NCBI GenBank assembly: GCA_023846275.1
Contig: CM043874.1
Coordinates: forward strand, 31,943,130-32,007,129
Reading direction: 5' to 3'
DNA length: 64,000 bases
DNA from: Vanilla planifolia
Taxonomy: Eukaryota > Streptophyta > Magnoliopsida > Asparagales > Orchidaceae
Part shown: positions 40,061 to 51,700 of the stretch, in pieces
Position numbering within the stretch: the first letter of the stretch is position 1
Layout of the letters: each line of letters starts with the position of its first letter
Made by a program: the position numbers and the translations under genes
Notes under the pieces: model-generated
What the model saw: the letters and a program-made list of their open reading frames with translations, nothing else
Databases searched by the model: none
What the model was told of the DNA's origin: nothing

Positions 40061-40260
40061 AATACACTTGCTTCATGATGATTTCCACCATTCTCAACCT
40101 TAAGAATGTTAATGTTATTGTTTACATATGGCTAATGAAAAAGGGCATATTAATGAAATGTTATTTTTCTTTGCTTTTACACTCCATTTCAATCTAGATT
40201 TATCATATGCAAGTCCTATATTGCTACTATTTATATATGTGCATTTAAATCTCTTTGTCC

Positions 40261-40297
<37 letters not shown>
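40261..40297. repeat. (CT)n(AT)n microsatellite
   Basis: About nine CT units pass directly into about nine AT units. Confidence 0.9.
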
Positions 40298-40299
40298 CA

Positions 40300-43200
40300 T
40301 ATAATCATCATTTTTGTGCCTTGGCTTATTGTCAAATAATCTTATAACAGCTTTTAACTTTTTCGTTAGTAATGAGTGTCGCCAAAATTAAATGAATCAT
40401 TTTATCAAAAATACTTATAATTGCTAATAAGATAATATACAAAATATATCATACTAAGAATCAAACAAATTTTCTCGATGACAATACCAAAGAATAAAAA
40501 TAATATCCACAAAATTAATAAACCATTCAAAGCTAGTCTAGTCCATGGCAGTACCATTTATCACTAAGTCTGATGAAAATATAATAAGTAACTATTAAGT
40601 CTAATAACACTATCTGATATAGTCCACATCTATTAAAATATAATTGATGATAAATAAGTATCAAAGCTACAACTATTAAAGGCTAAATTAAGAAGATGAA
40701 TCATGTAACTAATGCATTAACCCTAACAATTTCCAATTTTGCTTCTCAAAAGTTTTAACACCTAAATCCTGCAACAATATAAACGGGTGACCTAGGAGAC
40801 TCAATGAGGAATCTTTAAGCTGTGTTATTAAACTAACGTGTAGTAGCCAAAAAATATGATTGAAATAATGAAGTAAATTTTGTAAACTAATAGCATCAAA
40901 TTTTTACTACTGTAATGACATCATCATCTACTCATAAGTCAGTATATATTTTCTTATACTATGACTAATTGGATGCTTATTGTCACTTATTGATGGAACA
41001 TACTTTTTTGTCCAACAGAAACATGACAAGACGTACACTTATTTCACATTATGTAATCTAATATTCCACGAGAAGACGCTGGTCACATGGATCATGGACT
41101 TAAGGTTCTTGGGGTCCCTAGCAAATATAAGTACTACCCTAAAAGCCATAACACATTATTTAATTCCTTAATGGACTTAATGTGTAAGTATTCTATCCTC
41201 AAACAACTTATATAATGTCTTCCTACTAATTCTAAAGAGTTTTACCCTATAATCTGACACTCATATTATAGCCTTAAGGATTTATGCATAACTACTATAG
41301 GTCAAAGAAGTAGGGGAACTAAACTATTTATCTCTTAAGTGAGTATGGATAATTAAGGGCTTATTATGTCTAAATGTGTTATAATTTTCACAAAATCTTA
41401 AACAAACTAGCTAAAAATGTTTAGCCTATTTTCCATACTGATTATGCCTTGGACCATTGCAATCAAACCTAACATAGTGTCTAAATGGTCTTGATTTTTA
41501 CCCATAAGTTAATTAAATATTTAGTTGACTACCTTTACAACTAAGTCTAGGTTTACACTAGTATCATTAGTGACCTTTATGACTCTAAAGTAACTTCTAG
41601 TCATCATACACCTCCTAAGCCCCATCTAGAGCTACTATGAATTCCTTAGATCATAAACTAAGGTATCATCTTATTTCTTAAGAACATAAATAAAAGCATT
41701 TGTGGTGTTGCCCAAAGGACCTACTATACTTAAGGGTGGCCAACGCAATATGTTATTGCTTCTATGATAGAACCTAGCACTTTCCAATGTCTTATTACAA
41801 TGTGCATAAAGGTTCATTGATGGTGTTTTCTTAACAGATCAAAAGGGCTGTTTGATATTCCTTCCTTTCTATAGATTATTTTTATGCATTTGAGCTTGAT
41901 TCCAAAGCCTATGCTTACAAACATAATCAAATCCAAAGACCTTAAACTTTTAATTTAACTTTATTAAGAATTGTTAATTATCAATAAAACATTTTCTTTA
42001 ATTTCTAACCTAATCATTAACTCTTACTCTAAAGCTTTAAACAAAGCTCTCTGAGGCTTCCAAATTAGGAATCAAGGCCTACACACACCTTAGAAGTAAT
42101 ATGAGTTCTCGTATAGGTTGAGCCCATGCCTCCAATGACTTAGCCATGAAAGGGTTCCATACTTCCCAAGCAAGCCCAAGAGAAGGGATACTTAGCTACA
42201 CCATTTTCTAAACTTTTTGCTTTTATTTCCACACACAAATAAATCAAATAGTAATTATGCTAAGGTGCAAACTATGTCACTTTGATTTTCAAATATTTAT
42301 TATCCTAAATTTTGGCAAAAAAAGCATATTTTTACCTTATAATATTATCAACTAGGATTGTAAGTGATTTCAAATATAATCATAGAGACGCACATAGAAT
42401 ATACATTTCAAATATATATATATATATATTAACATAGAATCAAGTTTCAATTTGACACATTCCTTGGATTGTTATGCCCTGAAACTCTGTATCTATGCAT
42501 GCATAAATAAAGAAGTGAATATTATAATAAATCCATATTATCAAACATGAATTTTATTATGAAAGAAGAAGTTCTTTTAAAGGGATCATAACTTCTAGCA
42601 AGATATAATAATAAAACAAGACTATATTTTGTAGGTTATTCATTATAATAAAAAAATTTCTTCTCCACGATTTTCTAATTTTTATCAATTGTCATGATAA
42701 TCCGTGCTTAATGCATACATTCTTAAACAATGAACAAGGCAATAAAAGTAACATGATTTTAATTTATTCCACCTGATAATGTCTATGTTAAGGAGTGCTT
42801 TGCATCAAGAATGTTTTATTCTAAATTCGTCTTCAACATATACTTATAAACAAATAAAAATATGCAACATAAGAAAAATGCTAATATGCATTTTTGGCAT
42901 GGTTCCACTATAAATATTATATAAGAAACAATGATAATTGACCAATTTATTTAAAAAAAACTCCAGTTCTTATGGTTAGATGGAGGTTTCTCATTCTTAG
43001 GCAAGTTACTTGAAGAAGAATAACTAGTTTTTATCATAATCAACTTTTCATGGTTTCATATGGATTTTCACAAGGTAATTCCATTTTATATTGGCTTATA
43101 TCTTAGCTAATTATATTGTATTAACACAAATATCATCCTATCTAGAATAAGTATACAGTGACTTCTCCTTAGTTAGATCGTTTCTTGCATCAAAGCTTGA

Positions 43201-43459
43201 ACTCTCCTTCTTCTTTATTGTTTAACTTATCTACTTTGCATCTTCTTAATTGACTTCACTAAATTCCACTTTTATGGTTAGATTTTCTTAAAGAATTACA
43301 AACACTTGTTAAGAACTCACATAAACTTGGTCACACCCCCTTAAATAAAGGATTTCCTTTAAGATAATCTAGTTTTGGATTAGGGGATGCACAAATTTAC
43401 CCTTTTAAATTAAACATCTTCCAATTAGATGTTTTAGAATAGATATATCAAGCTCCTAA

Positions 43460-43539
<80 letters not shown>

Positions 43540-44470
43540 TATATCTGTGTGTGTGTTTGTGTGTGTGTATTTGTGTTGTGTGTGTGTGTGCGTATACTGT
43601 TTTAATCATCTTATCTATTACTACTGACTCCTATTTCTTAGGAATCTAATCCATAAGTTATAATGCATTCATGGCTTCCCAGGAACAAGGATGAGAGAAA
43701 AATCAAAATTGTAAATAAAATTACAAACTCATTTTGATCATTAAACATAATTAAGACTCATGTGATGCAACTCATGTCTTGTCATTCTACCATTGTTCCA
43801 ATTTTAGAACTTTATACTTAAAAATTAAAAATTAGATATTAAACTTTCTTGTATTCAAATTTTAAAATATTTAAATTTCAAATTTTATTTCAAAAAGAAG
43901 CATATACCTTAATGAACTAAATGTTAATAATATTTCTAAGAGTGCTTTGTCTAACACAAAATGTTTCAATTAATGGTAATAAAGACCAATAGCAACTATT
44001 ATATTGCCCTTTGTTTTCATTAAAACAATTATAATGAAAACAATTATCCAATGTTATTAAGTATAAAAATGATAGCTGGAATTCACATTGATTTTGATTA
44101 TTTCTTTTCTTATAATGAAGACTTTTGATTTTCATACTTATAATGTACCTCTAAATTAATTCCAAACACCATTTTTTTGCCACATTATGTATTCTTGAAC
44201 ACTAGACTTTTTATGTCATTCTTCTCCCCTAATAGTTTGATAATGTGTTTCTACATTTGTATCAAGGCTATATAACAACAAACATTTAGCTAAAAAATGT
44301 AGATAGTTTATATTGGCATGAATTGATAAACAAATCAACATAACATTAACCAATTTTTGTGAATGATAGAAATCATGCTAATTAATTCTCTATATATGAA
44401 CAGTAAATTTTTTTATTATATGAAATGTTAAATTAATTCATATATTGAAGTAATAACAAAACATTTTCTT
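40300..44470. other. Unassigned stretch with microsatellites
   Basis: No protein family was recognised on either strand. The piece 41000-42200 has a higher G/C content than its surroundings and looks repeat-derived. A short TA run lies at 42412-42429. The rest of plastid rpoB (about 1000 codons upstream of the recognised 3' end) was looked for here and not found. Confidence 0.4.
43462..43590. repeat. (TA)n(TG)n compound microsatellite
   Basis: A TA run of about 72 bp is followed by a short TA-rich interruption and then a TG-rich run from about 43545 to 43590. Confidence 0.93.
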
Positions 44471-44780
44471 AAAAATTATAGTTGACTAATTTATTTCACA
44501 ATAGACCATTAGAGGGAGTTAAGTAGTGAGTAGGAGATATGAAGGTTTAGGCTTTATAAGGATTCTGTGTTCCTAATATTTTATAAGAGATTCTTGCTTA
44601 TAAATCTAGTCATAGTAGAGCTAATAAAGAAGTATTTAGTTCTATGATAATGGGAGGAATAAAACATAAACCAAAGGGTGCTCTAGAAATCTTTTGATTA
44701 CTAATTTAAGAACTTTGATTTTTGGCCTTCTAACTAAATAATTTAACTATATCTTAAAATAACATCAAGACAAAAAGGAT
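44470..44780 (+). pseudogene. rpoB: Plastid rpoB pseudogene, 3' end
   Basis: rpoB encodes the beta subunit of the plastid-encoded RNA polymerase. Only the last 90 or so codons are recognisable. From 44538 one frame reads GDMKV-stop-AL, GFCVPNIL, EILAYKSSHSRANKEVFSSM and IMGGIKHKPKGALE, matching the family's [34 protein letters not shown] and IIGGTIPxPEDAPES. The tail reads LLI-stop-EL-stop-FLAF-stop-LNN, matching RLLVRELRSLALELNHF. A degraded QQPLRGRSKQGGQ lies just before. Upstream parts are absent. Confidence 0.9.
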
Positions 44781-44831
44781 TCAACTTTGATCTAAATTAA
44801 TACATTAATAATAATTTCTATTCTATTTTCT

Positions 44832-45246
44832 ATGATAAATTAATATCAACATCAAGAACTTCTAATTGTATAAAATTTCCCTTCAATAGATTAGGGCTTA
44901 AGTAGGTAAAGTTCTACCTATTAATGAGATAGCTTGATAGGTGAAAAAGTCATATACTTCTCATTATGAGACCAACAAACTAGAGGAAGAAAGAATATTT
45001 TGTGAAATAAGTTTTTAGACTCATAAAAAGTGGGATGTGTTCTTTTAGTAATTAACAAGCAATTGAAGCTAAAACAAAAGGACCAAAATCTTGTGAAAAA
45101 TAGGGGTGCACTATGTTTATTCTCAGATAAGAAGGCACAAATGGGATAAATAAAACTCACATGCTTAATGGCTCATGTGTGCCACTAGAAATGTCTTCCT
45201 AGTTATATTATGAATCTATGGATTTGAAAATCTAATATATTGCGAT
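44832..45246 (+). pseudogene. rpoC1: Plastid rpoC1 pseudogene, exon 1
   Basis: rpoC1 encodes the beta' subunit of the plastid RNA polymerase. The ATG at 44832 begins MIN-stop-YQHQELLI, matching MIDxYKHQQLRIG. VGKVLPINEIA and SYTSHYETNKLEEE match KxLPNGEIVGEVxxPYTFHYKTNKPE. FCE, then GVHYVYSQIRRHKWDK match FCERIFGPIKSGIC..., CGVEFVDSRIRRYQMGYI. The exon ends at FENLIYCDV, matching LEGLVYCD. Its length of 415 bp is close to the usual exon of about 430 bp. Stops sit mostly where the family has Arg, Trp or Gln. Confidence 0.92.
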
Positions 45247-45930
45247 GTATGATTTGATAGACTCTGACTAAGAAACTATCATCTTTTCAACTTAGTTAAG
45301 ATGTTGTAGCTCTAACTTGAGTTTGGGAAGGAGAAACACGAAGCTCAAAGTTATCCATTAAATACATCAAATGAATATTTGATCCATGGTCTTGAAAGGA
45401 GAAACATGAAACTCATGAAAAAATAATTTTTTGTAGATTTATATATTCCACATTGGCATGGTTGTTATCCTATATACCACAAATGTGATTCAAGCGACAC
45501 CATCACATAATGATCAGAGTTAGTTTGGGGCAAAAAAATTCAAGCATAACACGAAAATATCAATAAAGAAATCCATTACAAGATATCTCTTTCAGGCAAT
45601 TAATCATTTCATTAGATGTAGACTACTCATAATTTCGCATTCCCATTTTCTTGGTAAAAAAACATAACCATAAAAGAGTAAAACATAAAAGAAGTAGAGC
45701 AAAAAGAAAACAACAACAATGAATCAATGAAAGGATGGCCTTTACTCATATCTTTTGTAAAGTGTAGCTTTTTGTAGGTTTCATAAAAAAGTTGAAAAAC
45801 AAGAATAATCCTTTTATTTATTTAGTGTAACTTCGTGAGCCTAATGGGAGGAAACTATCACATATGATTGTGTGTGTCTATGTGTGTGTGTTTGAGTTCT
45901 ATGGGAGGAATCTTATAGGAACCTATCCCA
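45247..45930 (+). other. Relic of rpoC1 group II intron
   Basis: The stretch starts with gtatgatttg right after the exon 1 codons for YCD; group II introns start with GTGYG. It ends with gaggaatcttataggaacctatccca next to exon 2 codons, resembling the domain VI end of plastid group IIB introns. Its length of about 684 bp is within the usual range of this intron. A GT-rich patch at 45869-45892 is a later slippage product. The domain V hairpin could not be confirmed by eye. Confidence 0.75.
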
Positions 45931-47525
45931 ATTAGTTTTGCTAGCCCCATAACTAAAGAACCTACTTTCTTATGATTATCATATTCATTCCAATATGAAA
46001 TACAATTTTGGAATTACAACATCCCTCTCATTGTATTACTCATGGTTTTAAGAAGATTTAAAATTAAGAAATCATAATGGGGCCAGGTGTTATTGGACAG
46101 CAATCAACCAATTTGGATTAGCAAATTGTTATAAATAATTCATTGGTAAAATGGAAGGAATTAATAAACAAAGAACATGCCATAAGTGAATATGAATAGG
46201 AAGAAAAAAAAGAAGAAGACAAGATTTTTTTGCTTGTTGACTTGATTTAGGTAAATATTTTATTCAAATAAATATAGAACTAAAATAGAAGGTTTTGTTC
46301 CTATTAACAATTTCTCCTTCTAAGTCAAAGATAATCATTCAAATAGATAAGGGTAAATGAATGAGTTTGAATCTTAAGGAACTACATAGAAGTGTCATCT
46401 ATCGAAACAATACTCTTATTGATGTATTTGTTACATGTAGATTTCCTTCTGGGGAATTAGTAATGTGTTTGGGGAGATTGGTATAAGCAGCCATGGATGC
46501 ACTTCTTGATAATAAGATCCATGGAAAACCAATGAGGGATTGTCATAATAGGCTTTACAAGTCATTTTCTGAAATAATTTAAGTTAAAGATGAAAGATTT
46601 CATGACATTGCTTGGTAAATTGGTAGATTCATTTTTCCATTGTTATGGATGCTTTGCTTTTATTACATTAATTTGTGCTACTTTGAGAAATAGCAAAAGT
46701 GCTCTTCCAAATATTTCTAATTCATGGTTTAATCAAACATCGCTTCTCACATTGCAATTACAAAAAGCAAAATTCAAGAAAAAGAACATTGAATGGGAAA
46801 TACCTTGTGAAGTTATGTAGATGTCTCCTATTTTGTTGAATAGAGCAGCCAACATATATTTGACATATAGGCATTACAGCCAATTTTAGTGGAGAGGCAT
46901 GCCATTTGTTTACACCTATTAGTTTGTATGGGCTTCAATGTAGACTTTAATGGTGATCAAATATATCTATATGTACCTTTACCTTTAGAAGCTCAAGTAG
47001 AAGACCATTTACCTATATTTTCTAACATGAATCCCTATTTTCCAACTATTGGGGATCTTGTTTGTGCACCAACTCAATATATGCTTATTGACTCTATATA
47101 TTATTGATCGGGAATCCTGAAGGTATTAGTCCAAATTGTTATAATCAATATAATGAGTGTTGTACAAATGATACGAGGGGCACAGTTGATAATAAAGACA
47201 ATCTGTATACAAGGCAAAAAGAGCCATACTTTTCTAGTTCTTATGATGCACTTGGATCATATCAATAAAATTGAAATCCATTTGAATAGTCATTTTTGGC
47301 TCTAGAGGATACAAGATCAAAGCATAGTTAGCTTGAGAAAAGGGCCAATGAACTTGAATATGAATCTTTTGTCATCATAATAAGATTTATATGCCTAGTC
47401 AAATAGTAAGAAGTATAAGGGCAAATCTAGTTTTATATAAATATAATTGACTATTGGTCACCTGTTCTATTGAGAAGTAGACAAAGCGATATAAGATATA
47501 CGGTTTTTTCCTGGCCTACTTATAA
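45931..47525 (+). pseudogene. rpoC1: Plastid rpoC1 pseudogene, exon 2
   Basis: The exon opens with SFASPITKEPTFL then QYEIQFWNYNIPL, matching FSFARPIxKKPTFLxLRGxFEYEIQSWKYSIPL. Then [54 protein letters not shown] and KSFSEII match the central region. The open stretch 46889-47107 reads [15 protein letters not shown] then [20 protein letters not shown], matching [34 protein letters not shown]. So the Mg-binding NADFDGD motif is damaged to NVDFNGD. The C-terminal part ends near 47525. About seven frame changes are needed to follow it. Confidence 0.93.
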
Positions 47526-47665
47526 GCTATCTAACTTAAAAATAAAAAACTACAAAGCATTTATTAAATGAATTACCTTTCATGATGCCCAGACTTGTTG
47601 GAATTTACATTTCCATTTAAGTTTTGAGGGAAGAAAGATTGACTTACCAGAATAGGGAGGTCATT

Positions 47666-49400
47666 ATGGTAGAATGGGTACATTTGGCCATTCCAAATAA
47701 GATCATATATTGAACTACTATGAAAAGACTTGTTAGTAGATTAAAAGATAATTTTGTAATGGAATATACATCACATATCTTAGTTCAATTGATAACTTTA
47801 GGTTTCTAATGAGCTACTACTACTTCTAATCCATTAGGAATTGATGTTCATTTGACTATCGTTACAAAGGTTTGGTTAGTTGAAAATACTGTACAAAAAT
47901 GTTTTATTTTATAGAAGAATATCATTATGAGATTGTACAAGTAGTTAAATACTTATGTCAATATATTGAGAAGTTGTATGCTATATGTGAATATTAGAGA
48001 CCAAAAATGAATCCTTACTTTTTTATTATTGATCCCTTTAAGATAGTCCACTTAATACCCTTTTCAAGAGTTAGAGCAAATGCATCTTAAGTACATAAAT
48101 TGGTAGGTATATAAGGATTATTGTTAGATCCTCAACTACAAATGATTGGTTTTCCCTTTAAACAAATTCACATGAAGGGCTATCTTTGATAGAATATATA
48201 ATTTCTTGTTGTAGAGCTTATAAAGGAATTGTATAAACCATGATATGAACTTTAGATGATCGATATCTCAAACATAGACTTTTGAAGTACTTCAATATGT
48301 TATTTACATAGAACAAATTGTACTATTTAAAGTATATCCATGAGTCCTTAAAATTTGTTAAAAGTGCAAATTTTTGTCCAAACACTAATGGGCTATGTAT
48401 TAGGAGATAATACATATATCAGTCCTCGATGAACTACTACCTAAAATGATGATATTGGAATTGAGGTTGTCAATTAATCAATAACATTTTGAATACATCC
48501 AATACATTTTATGACCCCTTTTACTTGCAAAAGATGTGCGTTAGATTAGTCAATTATGATACGATGGGAGCCCCATTCATGGGGACTTTGTTGAGTTAGG
48601 AGAAGTTTTAAGCATTATTGTGGCTTATTCAATTTGGGAGCCATGTACACAGATAACACCAAGAACTTTTCAAACAAGTAGAATATTCACAAGTGGTACT
48701 ATAAAAAATTTACAAGATCTCTTTAATGGAAAATTCAAATTTGATGAGTAATTTGTTCATCCCAACATGTCAAGGACATCTTACATTTATATTTTTGTAG
48801 AATAGTATAAAGTAGAGAGTTAAAATACTCTACATAATGTGAATATTCTAATAAGAGTCTGATTTCAATACAAAGTGACAAATATGTAGAATAGAAATTA
48901 TTCCTTTATGTATTGGCTAACTAATGTGTAACATGTGCTAGTATATCCATATAGTAATATTTATTCATTATAAAAAACAAGTCATTTATGGACATTAACA
49001 AAAGGTATATAGAAATAGACCATAGTGTCATTTTCCTTTCATAATGATTAAGATAAAAAAATACTAATTATGTTTTAGAAGAAAGATACATCTTTTCCTC
49101 CACACTAAATAATTTTGAAGCAAGACATAAATTTTTGGATACTTTTGGGAAAAAGAGATAAGGAAAGCCATGACTACTCAAAACATGATCAAATCTTATC
49201 CAATATTCACACAAGAATCTCGTAAATTCTTGTATTTCTCAAGATAGTTTCAACAATTCTTTAGAGAAAAAAAGAAATAAAGAGATAATATCATTATCAA
49301 ATGATAGTTGATAGTTTGATAATTATTTCACAGAGTATTGGATAGTTTATTATATTATTGCCCCTTAATCATGGTGCTTTTTATGATGATAACAAACTCA
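47666..49400 (+). pseudogene. rpoC2: Plastid rpoC2 pseudogene, 5' half
   Basis: rpoC2 encodes the beta'' subunit. The reading starts at ATG 47666 with MVEWVHLAIPNKII, then [20 protein letters not shown] and ATTTSNPLGIDVHLTI, matching MKRLISRLIDHFGMxYTSHI and ATxTSISLGIDDLLTIP. Later come EEYHYEIVQVVKYLCQYIEK, MNPYFFI, RANASQVHKLVGIQGLLLDP, QTLMGYVLGDNTYISPR, HGDFVELGEVLSIIVAYSI and LFNGKFKFDE, each matching the plastid beta'' in order ([41 protein letters not shown]). KTSHLWTL near 48970 corresponds to KTSHLWIL. The signal fades by 49400. The usual gene is about 1390 codons, so about 40 percent is present. Confidence 0.93.
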
Positions 49401-51700
49401 ATGAATTATTAGTAAAATTATTTGAGTGAATTTTTAGATTTTAAATACTTGATTCTTATGTCATAGAGGGAATTTAAAAAAGAAAAAAATGTGATAAAAT
49501 ATCATCAAAATCATCTCGATTAGAGTTATAAATAGCAAAAGATTATATTTTAAATTAAATTTTAGATATTTCAATTTTGTTTTAATTAAAATGTTAAACT
49601 TGACTAAAATCATTCATACAAGGTGCAAAAATTAAATGTTATTTAAATTAATTATTTTAGAAAATTATTAGGATTCTAAAAGTCTTGATGTTATCTTGAT
49701 TGTTGAAATAATTGTTTTATTCTTTATCATATATTTGGGAAACCTTTTTTAGTAAGTTATTGAAAATAAGTACGTTTTTAATTATGATAATTAACTAGTA
49801 AAAAAATAATAATGTAATTAAAACAGTGAATAAGAAAAACTTATTTTTAATAAGAAGAAAAAGTCTTAGGTTAAAACATAATGCCAAAATTTGTTTGACT
49901 ACACTTAAAGTGCCAAGAAAATAACTCCAAAAATTATTGAAGACTTTTCGGTTGATTCATAACACAAGAATCTGAACAGATCTCAATGGGTAGCAAAGCA
50001 TGGGATAGCCATCCCCAAAAAATATACAAAATTCATAGTGTAGAATAACTCACATAAAGGCATAATAATCCATCATTCATTTAATGTGGCCCTAAAAGTT
50101 ATACTAATTTCACAGGAATGTAATAAAAATTGATAAATTTTTTTCTGTAATCCAATTGAACAATACGATGGTCAAATAATCTCTAATGTCGTCTGCCATT
50201 TTAAAACACTTATTTTAGTCCACCATCTAATCACGTAAGTTTGTGATCTCCAAGTCGATGATTTATTTGCACGTATGAACTAAATCTGGATGTCAAATAT
50301 CAATTCTAATCAAATGGTCCAAATCAAATCCTAATTTCAAAAAAGCCTTTATCCCATCATGTTCATCCAATCGAAAAGTTCTCAAAATCCAATGTTCTAA
50401 GAGCCTTTCAAGCAACGAGCTCTCATGCAATAGCTCTTTTAGCAATTAGTTCAGGCCATTGGGAATTTTGTAATTAATTAATATTATATGATGGACTTTT
50501 TGCTTAAATTAATGACAACAAATTGGTTAGTTTAGCAAGTGTTGTTAGTCATTAAATAATGCCTATAAATATGCGAATTATTGAACACAATTGACTAATA
50601 AAATTTTTAAAATATCTGAAACAAGCATTTCAAATCAGGACATACAAGCCATTTATAGTTTTTTTTTCTTTGCTTCTTTCTTATGCTGCGTTCCTTGCTC
50701 ATTAAACTAATAATCTCTACTTTCTTCTAAAATAAGCTATGTTTTAAATTGTCTTTATTTTTAATTGATTTAAGAAAAATACTTATGCCTCATTAAGCCT
50801 TCATCAATCATAAGATTTTTATTTATATAAAATTTAATTTTTGTGTTACAAAATAATTTTATTTTTTTGCTAATTATTTTCGTTTAAACATCGTAGTAGC
50901 CTATTTTTATTATTTAGTTACGAAGATTTGGTCTACTCATCTTTTAGTAAAATGAATTATATAAGTTGTGGTTTTGCCTCATTTTTATGAAGGGAAGACA
51001 TAGAATTTATTTTAGGTTGAGTTATCCAAAAATTGCTTGTGTACATTTTATATTTCTGCTATTTTTTCTTTTTCACAAGTTTTATAAAACTTTATTATTT
51101 AAAGAAGCTCAATGGGTTCAAAATAAAGTTAAAATTGGCTCAAAATCACTTTTAAATATGTGCTTTAATTTATTAAAAGATTACTTCAAAGCATTTTCTT
51201 TAAATGTTCTCTAAGGATGCAAAAATTTTATTCTTAATAATTTGTCCACTTCAAAGACAATCAAATTGGGGTAAGAAAAAATTTATTTCTGGGAAGAAGA
51301 AATTGCTTAATTGATTCATAACTCAAATTAATATTTTAATAAGTTTTGGTCAATGTGCATCTTCCAATAGGCCACCACACATTTTTAACAAGTCTTATGT
51401 TTAGGAAAAGATTAGGATGATAACGTATTTATTATTTATTGATAAAGAAATATGAGAATTAATAAAAACCATTTTAAATTTTTCTAATAAAAAACAGAAG
51501 ATATTTTTACACAAGAATTATTGAGCAAAATAATTCAGAAAAATACAAACTATAATTAAATGATGGAATTATAGGTATTTTATATTATTGATGTAGTATA
51601 GATTTAAATTTCTACTAAGATCTAAATTGTGATCTAAAATATTGAAGATACTTAATAGGTTGTTAAGGAATACCAAAAGAAAGTATGTATTAATTTGAGT
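49400..51700. other. Unassigned stretch
   Basis: No family was recognised. The piece 49900-50480 has mixed composition with short local repeats (for example agagcctttcaagc followed by gagctctcatgc) and contains the GATGGTC / AATGGTCCAAATC words also found at 28.1-28.4 kb. The plus ORF 50966-51214 has no recognisable motif. An agatctaaattgtgatcta inverted word lies at 51620-51640. Confidence 0.4.

Larger units (their letters stand above)
44470..49400 (+). other. Nuclear plastid DNA insertion (NUPT), rpoB-rpoC1-rpoC2
   Basis: About 4.9 kb is collinear with the land-plant plastid rpo operon: the 3' end of rpoB, a short spacer, rpoC1 exon 1, its group II intron, exon 2, a spacer of about 140 bp, and roughly the first half of rpoC2. 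All three are on the plus strand and all are broken by stops and frameshifts. Because the intron and both spacers are present, the transfer was of DNA, not spliced RNA. The AT-rich flanks have no plastid signal. The same sequence inside the organelle would be open and under selection, so this is not functional plastome. Confidence 0.93.

Noticed and set aside
44921..45160. Minus-strand 79-codon ORF
   Set aside because: It is antisense to the rpoC1 exon 1 relic.
46590..46820. Plus-strand 76-codon ORF as a separate small protein
   Set aside because: It crosses frames of the rpoC1 exon 2 relic; only pieces of it (LLGK-VD at the start and EWEI-EVM at the end) are in the original frame.
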